A program made the position numbers and the translations under genes. Below, piece after piece: positions 1-9,800 of a stretch of 64,000 nucleotides of DNA. The stretch is from positions 9,609,070-9,673,069 of the forward strand of contig NC_064038.1 in the NCBI RefSeq assembly GCF_932526225.1. Direction: 5' to 3'. Source of the DNA: Nematostella vectensis. Taxonomy: Eukaryota > Cnidaria > Anthozoa > Actiniaria > Edwardsiidae. Positions within the stretch are counted from its first letter, which is position 1. The number at the start of each line of letters is the position of its first letter. The notes beneath the pieces are model-generated. The model searched no databases. It saw only the letters and a list, made by a program, of their open reading frames with translations, and was not told the DNA's origin.

Positions 1-2071
1 CTTCGGCAAATGACCTCAGTTTCATAAGATATTTCAGCGGCATCCAGGGAATGTGCAAGTTAAACTCTGATATTACATTATCTAGGGATAGTCATTACCT
101 TGGGTCCTTTCTCTGGTGCCATCCTGCTGTTAGTACCAGACTTCTTAATCCAGAAAATAAAGAAAGGCTAAGGAAATTTGTCAACTTACTCTCACCCTAT
201 CTGTCATTTATAAGTATACTCAACAGAGTTTGAATAGGGAGTATAGTGCAGTCAACTTTATTTTTTGTAGAGCACTTGGTCATTAGACCATATTGTGCCC
301 TCGTGCTAATTTATCAGATTGCGGTTAAAAGTAGGGCTTAGTTACGTCTTAATGAAATGCAACACTCACTATTTGTCTGTACAAAACAAGGGAGTAATAT
401 ACAATAAAAGAAAACATTTGTTTCAATATTTGTTTTTATAGTGCATAACTGGCTCACAGAAACAGCAGAAAACCCTTTGTACAATGTCTCAGCTTGTATA
501 CTTACACATTTATGTACACCACACAACTGAAGGGCTACTAAAAAAATGCCTGATATCCATCTAAGTGCGCGTTGGAGCTATAATTGAGTCTATCTTTCTA
601 CTTTTTGGATCAGAATGCATCTGTATAGTATTTCGTTTTTATCTTGCAATCTATGATGACTACAAATGACTACAAATAATAACAATTGAATTAGCTATGT
701 GTTTCTATTTGTCGAAAAAGGGTCTGGATCCTTAGTTTTATAAAGAGGTTGCCCAAACATATGTTTTATACTTTATAAGTTAAATTATACAAAATAGAGA
801 CATGACTTTTACTGTTTTCATTTAATGGATATCCTCCCTGTATCTACACTTGCTTTTACTGTAAGAATGAGAAGTCTTGAACTGAATGGATAAAAGAGAA
901 AGCATTTTGGTTTATTCAAAAGTATAATCTATAATGCAGTTTATAAAATATGACTGGTAGCTTAACACATCAGTAACACATAATCAATTTGATTGTGATG
1001 GAACATGTTTCCTTTATAAAGGAATGTTTATGATTTAAAATCACAGGGAAAATGTAATACTGTATATGTCTATGTATCTGCTTTTTCTTGAGGAATATAT
1101 CTCGTTGATTATTCAGATGTCACCATGACTTTGCTTCTAGCGTATAGCTAGGATGAAATCATATAATTAATTAAAAATCATATATAATAGATTCAACATT
1201 CAAGTTTGGCCCCCAATTAATTCAGAAAGATTTACTAAACTGTTTAGTGAATATTACTAGAATACAAATAATGGACTGCTTTCTCTGATGATTTAGTTAT
1301 TGATAGTAAGATCCCATCCTCGGAAACCCAGGGTTATTTTCCTCAGAAGATCCCAACAATAAAAAAACTACCATTTACTTCATTTATACTTAAATTCCAT
1401 CTTATACTTATCTTGTAAATAGAATTAAAACTTTACACACCAAAATCAATCTTGTCCGAGCTCGAGGCGATGCAAAAATAAAAAGAAACAACAGTAAAGC
1501 AAGATATGATCTACAAGTAACATATTTTCTATAGAAGGCCTGCATTACTTCTATCGGCAGTTATGTGGACAAAAGTCAAAATGCATTTTCAAGCAAAACA
1601 TAGTTTCCCCGCTACTTTAAGTACCTATAAGCTTTTGATGACTAATTTATATCCTGTTTTCTGAGTTTTAAAGTACATTTTAGGCATAAAAAACTCACCT
1701 TTTTTCGAGGTTTGAAATCGTTGTTTTCTGGTCATGCGTTTTCTCGTTCTTTTTTTTGCGTAAATCACGATGGTTTCGTAGCTTTATTTCTACTGAGTTT
1801 TCTTTTTTACATATTCTATCGGACTAGAAGGTAGAATTGGCATTTTTATACATCAGGAAGCGCTTTGAAACCTCTCCCCACTGCATTTTGTACTTGACTT
1901 TTGCCGCCATCTTGAATTTGATCCTCACTCCACGGCGGTTGATTGACAAATGAGCCGATGCTTCCCTGGGAAGCGGCCGCGCCTTCGTGTTTAAGACAAA
2001 ACCGCATCACCACTCACCGCAAACCCTTACGCCCCCCTCCATCCCCCTTCATACCCCGCTTCTTCACTCAC
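1..2071. other. AT-rich non-coding stretch with one YY1-like site
   Basis: No coding exon can be supported here. The only local landmark is a GC-rich island at about 1900-2000. It contains a minus-strand AAGATGGCGGC motif (1903-1913), which matches the YY1 consensus used in metazoan promoters, and a GCGGCCGC site. Reading leftward on the minus strand, the motif overlaps an ATG that opens only 28 codons, and a GTGAGT donor-like sequence lies near 1697. This could be a first exon of a minus-strand transcript. Nothing downstream was recognised. Confidence 0.35.
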
Positions 2072-2571
2072 CGTTTTACTTTGCGTTCACAGCCCTTCTC
2101 TGCCGTTGTGCAGCCTTTATAAGTAGGTTTTAGCCGATCTGGGGTGGAGCTCTTTCTCTGGTAAACGACAAAACAGCTCGTGTTGTAATCCGACTTGCAC
2201 TCTGTTACTCGCTTGTTAACGAAGACTTTGGAAGGAAGGCAGTCGTTTCCCATACTCGTGCATTCACAAGAGAGACTCTGGACTATTGTAAACATGCAAA
2301 ATAAAAATAAAAAGTTACATGTATTTTCTCCTTCAAAAAAGACAGATCTGGTTGAATAATAGTGCCTAATTAGATACTATAGATAAGTAGTAACTACATG
2401 GACATGTGTAAAAGCAGTCTCCAGCTCTAGCAGTTCTCAGTGCACGTGCCAACAGACGCTAGTGAACAACATATCCAAAGCAAAGAATTCACATACCATA
2501 AGAAGCCTTCTCAGTCAGAACGACTACACAGAGAACGGATGCAAACCCCAACGGTAGAATTTTCATTGCTA
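2072..2571 (-). CDS. Partial secreted/receptor protein with activin/BMP-receptor-like ectodomain (two exons)
   Basis: Two minus-strand exons join cleanly. Exon 1 (about 2571 down to 2502) starts MKILPLGFASVLCVVVL, a good signal peptide, and ends at a GTATGT donor. Exon 2 (about 2280 down to 2072) begins after an AATAG acceptor and ends at a GTGAGT donor. The mature part is cysteine-rich: C-x-C, C-LPS, then C-x6-CF, then a KPTYKGC element followed by another Cys. This spacing resembles the three-finger ectodomain of activin/BMP receptors (PF01064 type), although a Ly6/uPAR protein is possible. No transmembrane or kinase exon was found to the left, so the gene is either continued outside the window or encodes a soluble form. 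The exon junction is phase 1. Family assignment is inference from cysteine spacing only. Confidence 0.45.
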
Positions 2572-3539
2572 AATGCTAAGCACTAAAAGAAAAAAAAGAA
2601 AGCAAACGTTTCTTACAATCACTCATATTGTTTGGTTGATTTTCTCTGTTGTTTGCCTATTGCTTTATACATATTTTTGCTTTTATTTGTACTCGAGCTC
2701 TATTGTTGAAATCTATTGTTTTCAGATGTTTTCGATCGTATTGAAATTCAAATCAAAAGCATGCAAAGGAAAACTTGAATTCTCTCAAGAGCTCGAGTAA
2801 TTGAAAATGCTTTTCTACGATTTGTAAGCACTATTTAGTATATTGCTCAGTTAAGTTGAACGTAGATGAGCCGATTTGTATATATATAGTACTTACCCAA
2901 ACTAAACCAACAATTAACCAAAGACACTTGTCAGGAAATGGGTTTTTTGCTAAACAACACTCGTCTTGGTGTGGTTAAATGACATCACGCACGTGGAGAA
3001 GCTACGAACGCCAAATATGGGATGTGTTGATGTTCCCATCCTGTCAATCAATGTGAGCAGGGGCTCAAAACTACTGTGAAGTTTCGTCCGTAACGCTACT
3101 ATTACTGCTGTACTATATACAGCTTGCTCTTAGATTTGGAATTAGTGAGGGGGATTTTAGAGTGGTTTTCAAAATCGTGTGCAACTATGTGTAATGTGGC
3201 CTGTCAGAGGAGGGGAAATGGCCGTTAGGGGGGGGGGGGGGGGGGGCAGGTGAGTTTAAAGTCCATATAACCTTTCAGAGTTTATAGACTTTGTCAATTC
3301 TTTATATTTTCATCTTCCAAATGGTATGTGGTTCGTATGGACCCTATAAAACACACGTTCGCGTGAATACCTCAAATCTGTAATATTGAGGTATTTTGGT
3401 CAACCTTCGAAAAAAAGGCCGTGAACTGAAAGGACCGGGTCCAGTCATTTGTGACGTAGAACGAGATGTCAACCAAAACACCTTAGTGGGGGAAACGGCG
3501 AAGATCAGCCTTTCTTCAACATCTAATTTCCCTGTAAGG
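2572..3539. other. Non-coding spacer with G homopolymer
   Basis: No gene is recognised. The stretch holds a CRE-like TGACATCACG followed by a CACGTG E-box (about 2980-2996), which may be promoter elements of the minus-strand gene at 2072-2571, and a 19-base G run at 3228-3246. Confidence 0.3.
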
Positions 3540-4126
3540 TTTATCAATTCCCTATTTGCTTGGTGTGATTTAAAGACACTACAGGAAATAGATATTGAAG
3601 GCCAACAAATTCATACCCTAGGAAAATATATTAAGAAAGTACTATATAAAAGTTATGCAACATTTTGGAGAACCCAGGCACAGTTAAATCAAAATAGTGG
3701 AAAGCTACGAACTTATTGGAAGATCAAGACAAATTTTAAATTAGAAAAATATTTATCAGAAGCTAATTTTAGACGCCGACAATCTATGACTAGATTGCGT
3801 GTCTCGGCACACAAACTAGCAATTGAAACAGGCCGCTATAAAAATTCACCTTATGAATTAAGGATTTGTGAAAAATGTGAAAAAAATAAGGTTGGGGCTG
3901 AGTACCATACCCTAGTGGAATGCGACTATGTCAATGATATACGTGGAGTATTTTTCAATGATCTATTTACAATCAATAACTCTTTCAAACTGTTAAGGCC
4001 AAAATACCTTTTTTGTATATTATGAGCTTAACAGATGACTCCATTACGAGCCTAGTCCTGAAATTTTGTGATGATGTAATTAAATATTATGAATAGAGGA
4101 TAGGCATATAAGCCAACCTACTTTGT
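3540..4126 (+). pseudogene. LINE reverse-transcriptase C-terminal fragment (5' part, interrupted)
   Basis: The reading frame ending near 4025 encodes the region C-terminal to the reverse transcriptase of a CR1/L2-like non-LTR retrotransposon. It has a KLRTYWKIKTNFKLEKYL-like stretch, then an R-x-x-LRVSAHKLAIETGRY element, then C-x2-C and H-x4-C residues typical of the terminal zinc-knuckle-like motif. A frameshift near 4020 moves the last ~24 codons to another frame, ending at TAG 4094-4096. The upstream 3396-3540 part of the same open frame does not look like LINE. The 3' untranslated tail is continued at 16068-16118, beyond the inserted Polinton. The copy is 5' truncated and dead. Clade assignment is tentative. 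Confidence 0.7.
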
Positions 4127-4132
4127 ATATTA
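4127..4132. repeat. Left target-site duplication ATATTA
   Basis: The hexamer ATATTA abuts the first G of the left terminal inverted repeat. The identical hexamer follows the right repeat at 16062-16067. A 6 bp duplication is the hallmark of Polinton/Maverick integration by a retroviral-type integrase. Confidence 0.85.
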
Positions 4133-4397
4133 GGGGGGGGCCGGGGGGTTTCAGTGAAACGGCGTGGGAGGCGCGAATCGCCCCTCCGGGCCTCCCAGCC
4201 CCGTCTCTATATATCAGGCAGATAATGCCTCACGTACATAAACAATCGGCAAAAGCTAATGTAGGCCAAATCGATTTCACGTACATGAGCTTTTGGCGAT
4301 TGCTAATGTAGGCCAAATCGATTTCACGTACATAAGCTTTTGGCAATTGTTCATGTAGGCCGGGCGCGTTTCACGTACATGAATAATTAATTAGGGC
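4133..4397 (+). repeat. Left terminal inverted repeat
   Basis: It matches the reverse complement of 15799-16061 with few differences. It begins with a G run, CCGGGGGG and the palindrome TTTCAGTGAAA, then a hairpin-forming GGGAGGC...GCCTCCC. Internally it carries about three copies of a ~50 bp subrepeat containing GTAGGCCAAATCGATTTC and ACGTACAT. Two further GC-rich variants of the subrepeat (GGGCGCGTTTCGCGTACA) follow outside the inverted repeat at 4405-4465. Confidence 0.85.
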
Positions 4398-4604
4398 TGC
4401 AGGCCGGTGGGCGCGTTTCGCGTACAAGAATAATTGGGCTGTAGGCCGGGCGCGTTTCGCGTACACGACTTTTTGGGGCAAATAGCGACGGCGTCGGGGG
4501 GGGGGGGGGGCGAAAACGAGGAGGGCCGCCAACCTACGGAGCGCGGAATAACCGTTTTTCGGCCGTTAATTCAAAGCCGCTGGCGTGGCGTTTAAACCTG
4601 AGTT
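4398..4604. other. Subterminal region of the Polinton
   Basis: It contains subterminal repeats related to the TIR (GGGCGCGTTTCGCGTACA variants) and a G homopolymer at about 4495-4511. No gene is seen. Confidence 0.5.
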
Positions 4605-5228
4605 CTACTCGAACACCTCGCTCCCGAACTCCTCGCGAATTTTTCGCAGCCTCTTTTTCGCCTTTTCGCGTGCCTTCAGGGAGGGCCCTTTCTCGCTTTT
4701 TTTATCACGCGGTGCGAGGCCGTGTCGAGCTCTGATAGCGGCCTTGAGCGTGTTGTATCTCTCTTCTTCCCGAAGTATTTGCCGAAACTCTTCGTCTGAG
4801 ATACGCCCGTCTTGCAGAGCCTTAGAGACCAGCTCGCTGATCGAGTTTTTCTTACTCTCCGCTAAAACCATCGTGTCTTCGTGTTTAGCCACCTTGCTCG
4901 TAAGACCCCTAGAGACCACCCCCGCGCCCGCGCCCACGACACCGACAAGCCCAGCGACCCCTGCCAGCGGAGCGCCGATCAGAACCCCTATCCCACTCAA
5001 AGAGACTCCCAGCCCGGCACTGGAGAGCGCCCCTGCAGCGGTGCCGGATGCCACAGACACAGCATGGGTAACGGCAAAGGCGCGCTTATACTTCTTCCGC
5101 ACCTGTCGATAATGCGTTATCTCATTGTCTAGAACCGCCGGAGCGGTAGGCGTCGTGTGCGTTTGCGCGTCGCCGCCGCTGGGAAGCGGGGGGTATATGC
5201 CACCGCTGCTAACGTCGCTGTTTGCCAT
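4605..5228 (-). CDS. Polinton hypothetical membrane-associated protein (207 aa)
   Basis: Intact 207-codon minus-strand gene. Residues ~1-35 are a Ser/Pro/Thr-rich tail. A basic stretch HYRQVRKKYKRA (about 40-51) precedes a long Gly/Ala/Leu/Val-rich hydrophobic region (about 52-110) that could form two transmembrane helices or a glycine-zipper hairpin. The C-terminal third is charged and probably coiled-coil, with a DGRISDEEF segment that looks EF-hand-like but is too short to call. It resembles in layout the small hydrophobic proteins found in Polintons, some thought to be minor virion or membrane-active proteins. No function can be assigned. It is followed downstream on the same strand by the left TIR and preceded by the penton-like gene, 16 bp away. 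Confidence 0.7.
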   Translation of the reverse strand: MANSDVSSGGIYPPLPSGGDAQTHTTPTAPAVLDNEITHYRQVRKKYKRAFAVTHAVSVASGTAAGALSSAGLGVSLSGIGVLIGAPLAGVAGLVGVVGAGAGVVSRGLTSKVAKHEDTMVLAESKKNSISELVSKALQDGRISDEEFRQILREEERYNTLKAAIRARHGLAPRDKKSEKGPSLKAREKAKKRLRKIREEFGSEVFE

Positions 5229-5244
5229 GCTTGTTATGTCGGAC

Positions 5245-5934
5245 CTAGGTTAGCTCTAATACGAGGCGAACGGGCTTGCCCTTAAAGTCCACCCGTCTAC
5301 CGCGGTCATCCCTGATCCATATTCGGATACTCGAGACAAACTCAGAGGAAGACGCTGCGACACAAACGGGAATTACGGGCCCATAGACGACTTTCTCGTG
5401 CGGCCTCCCGCGGGTTTCTAGGCAAGCGAGAACGTTTGAAGGCTCGTCTAAGCCGAGGCACTGCGAGCGGTCTACGATGTCGCAGAAGATGTAAAGGGCC
5501 TCTATTTTCGGCAAAGTCACCTTAAGTGGGGGGGGGGGCACGGACAGTACGAGGCCCCGCCTACCCATCTGATCGTCTTTAGCCCCCGGGCCAAATAGTG
5601 CGCAAAGCTCGGCGTTCAGGAACACAATGCCACCGGACACGAGCACGATCTTCCCGGTGAGGGGATCCAGCTTCGCGGTCAGAATATCGCTCTTAGCGCG
5701 GTTGATCGTCTCCACGATGGACTCGGCCGTGTGGTGTCCGGCTGGCAGAGTAGCGATGGGCGGGAGGGGGGCTATAGTCGTTATCTGATGCTCCCGCTCG
5801 AGATTATACCAGCTGTTAAACAGCGAGTACTGCCGGAGCGCAACGAAGCGTGGGCGCCTTATCGGCTGCTCGAAGAAGAGCGTCAGTTCGCCTCCGGTGA
5901 ACATAGCATGTAGGACCACCATTGTGTTGAACAT
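5245..5934 (-). CDS. Probable penton-like minor capsid protein (229 aa)
   Basis: Intact minus-strand gene. It contains a central GHHTAESIVETINRA segment followed by LDPLTGKIVL, and a C-terminal IRIWIRDDRGRRVDFKGKPV motif near the end. Such a helix-bearing middle and a terminal 'D-x-x-G-x-x-V-D-F-x-G' strand pair are common in the single-jelly-roll penton or fibre-base proteins of Polintons and related viruses. The role would be to occupy capsid vertices. The gene is divergent from the next gene (start 5965) with only about 30 bp between the start codons. Identification is by pattern resemblance and gene context; another virion protein remains possible. Confidence 0.5.
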   Translation of the reverse strand: MFNTMVVLHAMFTGGELTLFFEQPIRRPRFVALRQYSLFNSWYNLEREHQITTIAPLPPIATLPAGHHTAESIVETINRAKSDILTAKLDPLTGKIVLVSGGIVFLNAELCALFGPGAKDDQMGRRGLVLSVPPPPLKVTLPKIEALYIFCDIVDRSQCLGLDEPSNVLACLETRGRPHEKVVYGPVIPVCVAASSSEFVSSIRIWIRDDRGRRVDFKGKPVRLVLELT

Positions 5935-5964
5935 AGCCCGCCTTCGTGTTTAATAGGGCTGAGC

Positions 5965-7452
5965 ATGGATTTGGAAGGCTGGCAGATGCTGAATGAGGTT
6001 CCCCGAAGGAAGGAGGAGGAGACGAAGAAGGCGGCAGCTGCGGCGGGAGCCTCTATAGCCGAACATATCAAGCACGCTATAGCCGAACAAGTCAAAAAAC
6101 CGGTTTCCCTAGGTTTCCCTAGGTCTCTGACCCTCGCGCAAAAGCTGCTCTACGCCGTGCCCGCGACCCCCGTGGAGAGCACGGCCTCAGACATCACCCC
6201 ACTACTCACGCAGCTGGAGATACACGTGGCTGAGGACAAATCTTTCACGACTAGGGTCCGAGACATATTTAAATAGACGGTAGTCACGCACAAGTTCGCC
6301 AAGGAGTCTCGCCGGTGGCTATCGGAGCCTTCTTATGGGTACTGGCCACAGCAACTCAACTTTGCGGTCTGGTGCGCAACCGCCGGATGTGAGGTGTCCC
6401 TAACTGATCCCACTTTCGCCACGCTCTCCTCTGTCATCAGGGGATTTCTAAGGTTTCACGTCTACTTTACCACCCGGAGGATACTCTACGAGCTCGGTAC
6501 CCCCCTGCCTGGCGACAGCCCGTTCACGCAAAAAGGTAACCCCTACAAGAAGGCCGCTTTCGAGCGTCTATGTATAGAGTTCGGTTTGCCGCGTAAGCCG
6601 GACTTCCGATGGAAAGGCGGGCGGAACCACGGGCTAGGCGATGTGTTTGTGTTCTACCCGGGGGAGGGGTATCGCAACGTGCACGTGATCCGTGGCTACG
6701 ACACGGCGGCGGACGAGTATTAGAGCCACCTCAATCTGTTTAGCGACGAAGGTGGGACGTACAATAGTGGGAAGCAGGTGGGTTACATACGCAACGACGA
6801 CCACGGGGGCGTGCAATATAGCTGGTTTGCGCCTCCCAAAGGCGAAGGGCTGACAAAAGCAGGGCTAGGAAGACTCGACCGCTCGGTCGAGGCGTTAGTC
6901 TACACAGTGCTTTGCGCGCAGGTAAACGTCCGTTCCTCCATCGCAGGGGCCGGTGGGCCGGCCATGGAGGCGCAGGCGGAGTTCACGAAGCTGCTCGAAG
7001 ACGCGATCATAGAAAACGACATCGCTCAAAGCGTGCAAAGGTACCAGTTAGCCGTGCAGGAGGCCAAGGTGAGACTGGGTCTTGCGGTCGCACCAGGAGT
7101 GTGGCTGATGCCGAGCGATCTGGTGATAAACACGCAAAGCGTCGTGGGCTACAACAATAAGCTGCAAAAAACCACGGACTCCATGACGCTCGGCGCAAAC
7201 GCGATCAACACCGAGATAAAGCCAGTCGGTCCTCATAACATGGCCGGTGGCCATCCTAGGGTGCAACACGGGATCGACCGCGTGCCGTCCCGGCGGCAAA
7301 GCAAGGATTCCGCCCCTGCGAAAGAGCACGCAGAGGGCTCGGCCCCTGCCCCCGCTGCGCATAGCATGTCGAGCGAAAAGAGTGACCACACCGCCCTCAA
7401 GGCGGGGTTGTCGGCACTCGCGGTGGCCGCGGCGTATTACTTGTTCCGATGA
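5965..7452 (+). pseudogene. Large Polinton gene interrupted by two in-frame TAG codons
   Basis: One reading frame runs from the ATG at 5965 to a TGA ending at 7452 (496 codons). It is broken only by TAG at 6274-6276 and TAG at 6721-6723. The frame between and after the stops is open and looks continuous in composition: an N-terminal helical Lys/Glu/Ala-rich part, a Trp/Tyr/Cys-rich middle (about residues 105-290), then a long helical segment and an Ala-rich tail with a C-terminal hydrophobic helix (GLSALAVAAAYYLF). I do not recognise a function. A direct duplication of GGTTTCCCTA at about 6102-6122 may be an added small insertion. The gene overlaps the end of the convergent 7437-8399 gene by 16 bp. 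It is either a decayed gene or one relying on amber readthrough; decay is more likely in view of the other damage. Confidence 0.6.
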
Positions 7453-8399
7453 CTGCTTTGCATTCGACGAACCAAGAACGCGGCTACGGCTAGAATGAGC
7501 AGCCACGCATTTTCGCCAAGGAATTTCACCGCTTCCCCTGCAGCCTTAAACACTAAGTTCGCGATGCTGCCTACTAGCTCGGGGAGAAGCTCGCTCAGCT
7601 TTTTCCAGATGGCCTTAAGCCCGTTACCGACCCCTCTGGCCACGGAGGAGAGCAACTTGCCGAGCGACGTCACAATGGCCGCGATCGTCGTCGCTACGGC
7701 CAACCCGATAGCGGTGACGGTAAAGCCGTACTTTTTGAAGATGGCTTTGATGCGCTCTCTTAGCGGCTTTTGGTTCTCGAACTCTCGGTTTTCGCGTTCT
7801 AGTTCGTCAATCTCGGACAGCCTCTCCTGGTTGCGCTCACGGGCCTCTTGGCGGCGACTCTCTGACGTGTTAGGGTCGTCGATGGTCTCCCTGTCTGCGG
7901 CTACCACCCCTTGCAGCTCTTGGACCCGTTCTGTGTTCTCCTGGATGACCGCGTCTACCTCTGCCACGGGCCCGATTGCCAGCTTATAAGGACGGATGCT
8001 CCCGTCCTTATTGAACAGCGGACTTGGTTTAGTCCAACCTCCTCCTGGGCCGAGGTCACGAACCTGTATTAGCGTCTTTTCCCTCCAGTCTGACAGTAAC
8101 CGTAGCAGTTTCTCGTTAAGGTCTGGGTATTCCTTCCTGAGGGACAGGAGACCGAGTCTTGTCGCTGCATCCCCTGTGATGAACGAGGTTTCAGCGCTTG
8201 CCGTTCCTGCGGTTTGCGTTGCGCTTCGCGAAGCCATGCTATGCGCAGCATGCATACGCGATGACGTGCTCGTCATTGGGATCGACTCCCCATCGTCGGG
8301 GTCGAACGGGATAAGGGGCGTCGTCTCGTCGTCCCCCGCTCCGCGATCGGCGGACGCACCCGGCAAGGTATCGTCAATGTCAACGTCAACATCATCCAT
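7437..8399 (-). CDS. Polinton hypothetical coiled-coil and membrane protein (320 aa)
   Basis: Intact minus-strand gene. Residues ~1-45 are very acidic (DDVDVDIDD). The middle (about 145-215) is a highly charged coiled coil rich in Glu and Arg. From ~218 onward it has KAIFKKYGFTVTAIGLAVA followed by an amphipathic Gly/Leu/Ser region and a final hydrophobic segment ENAWLLILAVAAFLV before a basic tail. This suggests an acidic head, a stalk and at least two membrane-interacting helices. The C-terminal half looks like a conserved block shared by proteins of cnidarian Polinton-type elements, but no function is known to me. It is divergent from the capsid gene at 8516, and the two share a TA/CA-rich promoter-like tract. 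Confidence 0.7.
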   Translation of the reverse strand: MDDVDVDIDDTLPGASADRGAGDDETTPLIPFDPDDGESIPMTSTSSRMHAAHSMASRSATQTAGTASAETSFITGDAATRLGLLSLRKEYPDLNEKLLRLLSDWREKTLIQVRDLGPGGGWTKPSPLFNKDGSIRPYKLAIGPVAEVDAVIQENTERVQELQGVVAADRETIDDPNTSESRRQEARERNQERLSEIDELERENREFENQKPLRERIKAIFKKYGFTVTAIGLAVATTIAAIVTSLGKLLSSVARGVGNGLKAIWKKLSELLPELVGSIANLVFKAAGEAVKFLGENAWLLILAVAAFLVRRMQSSHRNK

Positions 8400-8469
8400 G
8401 ATGCGTGCGCAAAACTCGTGCTATGCTATATTAGACATGTCTAACAGTCCGCACCATAGCCACGCGACT

Positions 8470-8514
8470 TCGTACTTTATGTGCATATATACGCATATAT
8501 ATATATATATATAC
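8470..8514. promoter_or_regulatory. Alternating purine-pyrimidine tract before the capsid gene
   Basis: The bases GTGCATATATACGCATATATAT and a following AT run lie directly upstream of the capsid ATG at 8516. Similar alternating Pu/Py tracts occur before the other plus-strand Polinton genes (10426-10470, 11151-11171, 11793-11815, 12080-12119, 12592-12619). This suggests a shared late-type promoter or start element. The inference is from position only. Confidence 0.5.
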
Positions 8515-8515
8515 G

Positions 8516-9781
8516 ATGTCAGTCAGCGATAAACTTGACCCCCAACGAACACCCAGAATTCGTCTGGGGTTGAAAGCCGAGAGAACTGTCCACCGGGTCA
8601 CTCTCAAACCGCCGGCGGCCTCCCCAGGCGAGACGCTGTATGTGGCGGTCACAAAGCTATCGGAAGGCGTCACGCTCGTGCCTGGCTCCTTGAGGGTCGG
8701 TCTCGATCTCTCCGTCTCAGGCCCTGCGAATAATACCGTCGTGAACAACGTCGGCCGAAATCTCATGAGCCGCCTGAAAATCACGTTTGCAGGAGAAACG
8801 CTCCAGGACACCGACCGCTACGACGTCTTCAAGACGTATGAGGAACTTTACCTGTCCAAGGTCGAGAGAGAGGACCACCTGGAGCAGGGCATACAGTCAG
8901 AAAACATGCGCAAGCTTCGCTCCAAGGCCGGCGATAAAGCGACCAGTAACGCCAAGGAGAACACCCTAAACGCCGCATACGGGGCGAGGTACACCATCCC
9001 GCAAGACCATTCTCTGCTGACGGACCACGGCGTGCTGTACCTAAGGGCGCTCTCCGAGGCGCTGCTCTTCGAGATCACGTTCGCTGCGGTTGATCAGGTA
9101 GTAGTCGAAAGCGATGCCACCAAATTATACTATGGCATCAAAAATCTAGAGCTGGAGTACGAAAGCCTGAGGGACGACAACCTCGCCCGGTCTGCAGCCG
9201 CCGCCTACCAAAACGGCACAACGTTCTTCTACGAGCAAGTGAACCTCCACAAGACCTTCGTGATAAGCAAAGGGACGGACAGCATAATCAACGAGAGTGT
9301 CAACCTGCTGCGAAGGTCTATGAGTGGTCTGTTGCTCCTCTTTGTGGAGCCATACACGGCAGGGGCTCGCGACTCTGAGAAGTTCGTGTACCCCGATATC
9401 AAGAGCGTTCGCGTTACAATCGACGGCATGCCAAACAAGGTCTTCAGCCAGGGCCTGCGCCCCAAGGATTTCTGGAGGGAGGCGAAAAGGCGGTTCGTCC
9501 GCCCCTCCCCGAGGGGGCACAGCGGAGCGCTCGCCGCCCCGGCAGTCGGCCCCGAGTCGTTCTATGGCGATAACAAGTTTGCTCTGTGGATCGACCTTCG
9601 AACGACGGACGACAGTGCTATCCATGGGGGTGGTCTCCGATTGGTCAATACCCGCGACGGTGTGCACCTCGAGATAAAACGCACGGCAAGCGGCACGGGT
9701 AACGTAAACTGTCACGTGTTTGTGGTGGCCGACGCCCAAATGAACCTTATGAACGGACAGCTAGAGTCCATACAATACTGA
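8516..9781 (+). CDS. Probable double-jelly-roll major capsid protein (421 aa)
   Basis: Intact 421-codon gene in the centre of the element, immediately 5' of the packaging ATPase. The protein is beta-rich without signal peptide or membrane segment. It has a segment reading VNNVGRNLMSRLKITFAGE, then YDVFKTYEELYLSKVER, QGIQSENMRKLRS, and later NESVNLLRRSMSGLLLLF and EKFVYPDIKSVRVTIDG. Such blocks fit the strands and loops of hexon-like capsid proteins of Polinton-related elements, where the capsid gene typically neighbours the ATPase. It would form the pseudo-hexameric shell. It is shorter than the ~600-700 aa capsid proteins of classical Polintons. A region about residues 320-345 (basic and proline-rich, KRRFVRPSPRGHSGALAAP) may be a variable loop or a local insertion. 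Assignment rests on family resemblance and synteny. Confidence 0.65.
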   Translation: MSVSDKLDPQRTPRIRLGLKAERTVHRVTLKPPAASPGETLYVAVTKLSEGVTLVPGSLRVGLDLSVSGPANNTVVNNVGRNLMSRLKITFAGETLQDTDRYDVFKTYEELYLSKVEREDHLEQGIQSENMRKLRSKAGDKATSNAKENTLNAAYGARYTIPQDHSLLTDHGVLYLRALSEALLFEITFAAVDQVVVESDATKLYYGIKNLELEYESLRDDNLARSAAAAYQNGTTFFYEQVNLHKTFVISKGTDSIINESVNLLRRSMSGLLLLFVEPYTAGARDSEKFVYPDIKSVRVTIDGMPNKVFSQGLRPKDFWREAKRRFVRPSPRGHSGALAAPAVGPESFYGDNKFALWIDLRTTDDSAIHGGGLRLVNTRDGVHLEIKRTASGTGNVNCHVFVVADAQMNLMNGQLESIQY

Positions 9782-9800
9782 GCACATACGCCGGAGCGGT

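Noticed and set aside
4585-5112. 175-codon plus-strand ORF
   Set aside because: Antisense shadow of the 207 aa minus-strand Polinton gene, with low-complexity Ala/Pro/Thr composition.
7996-8532. Serine-rich plus-strand ORF
   Set aside because: Antisense of the 320 aa minus-strand Polinton protein, and it runs into the AT tract before the capsid gene.
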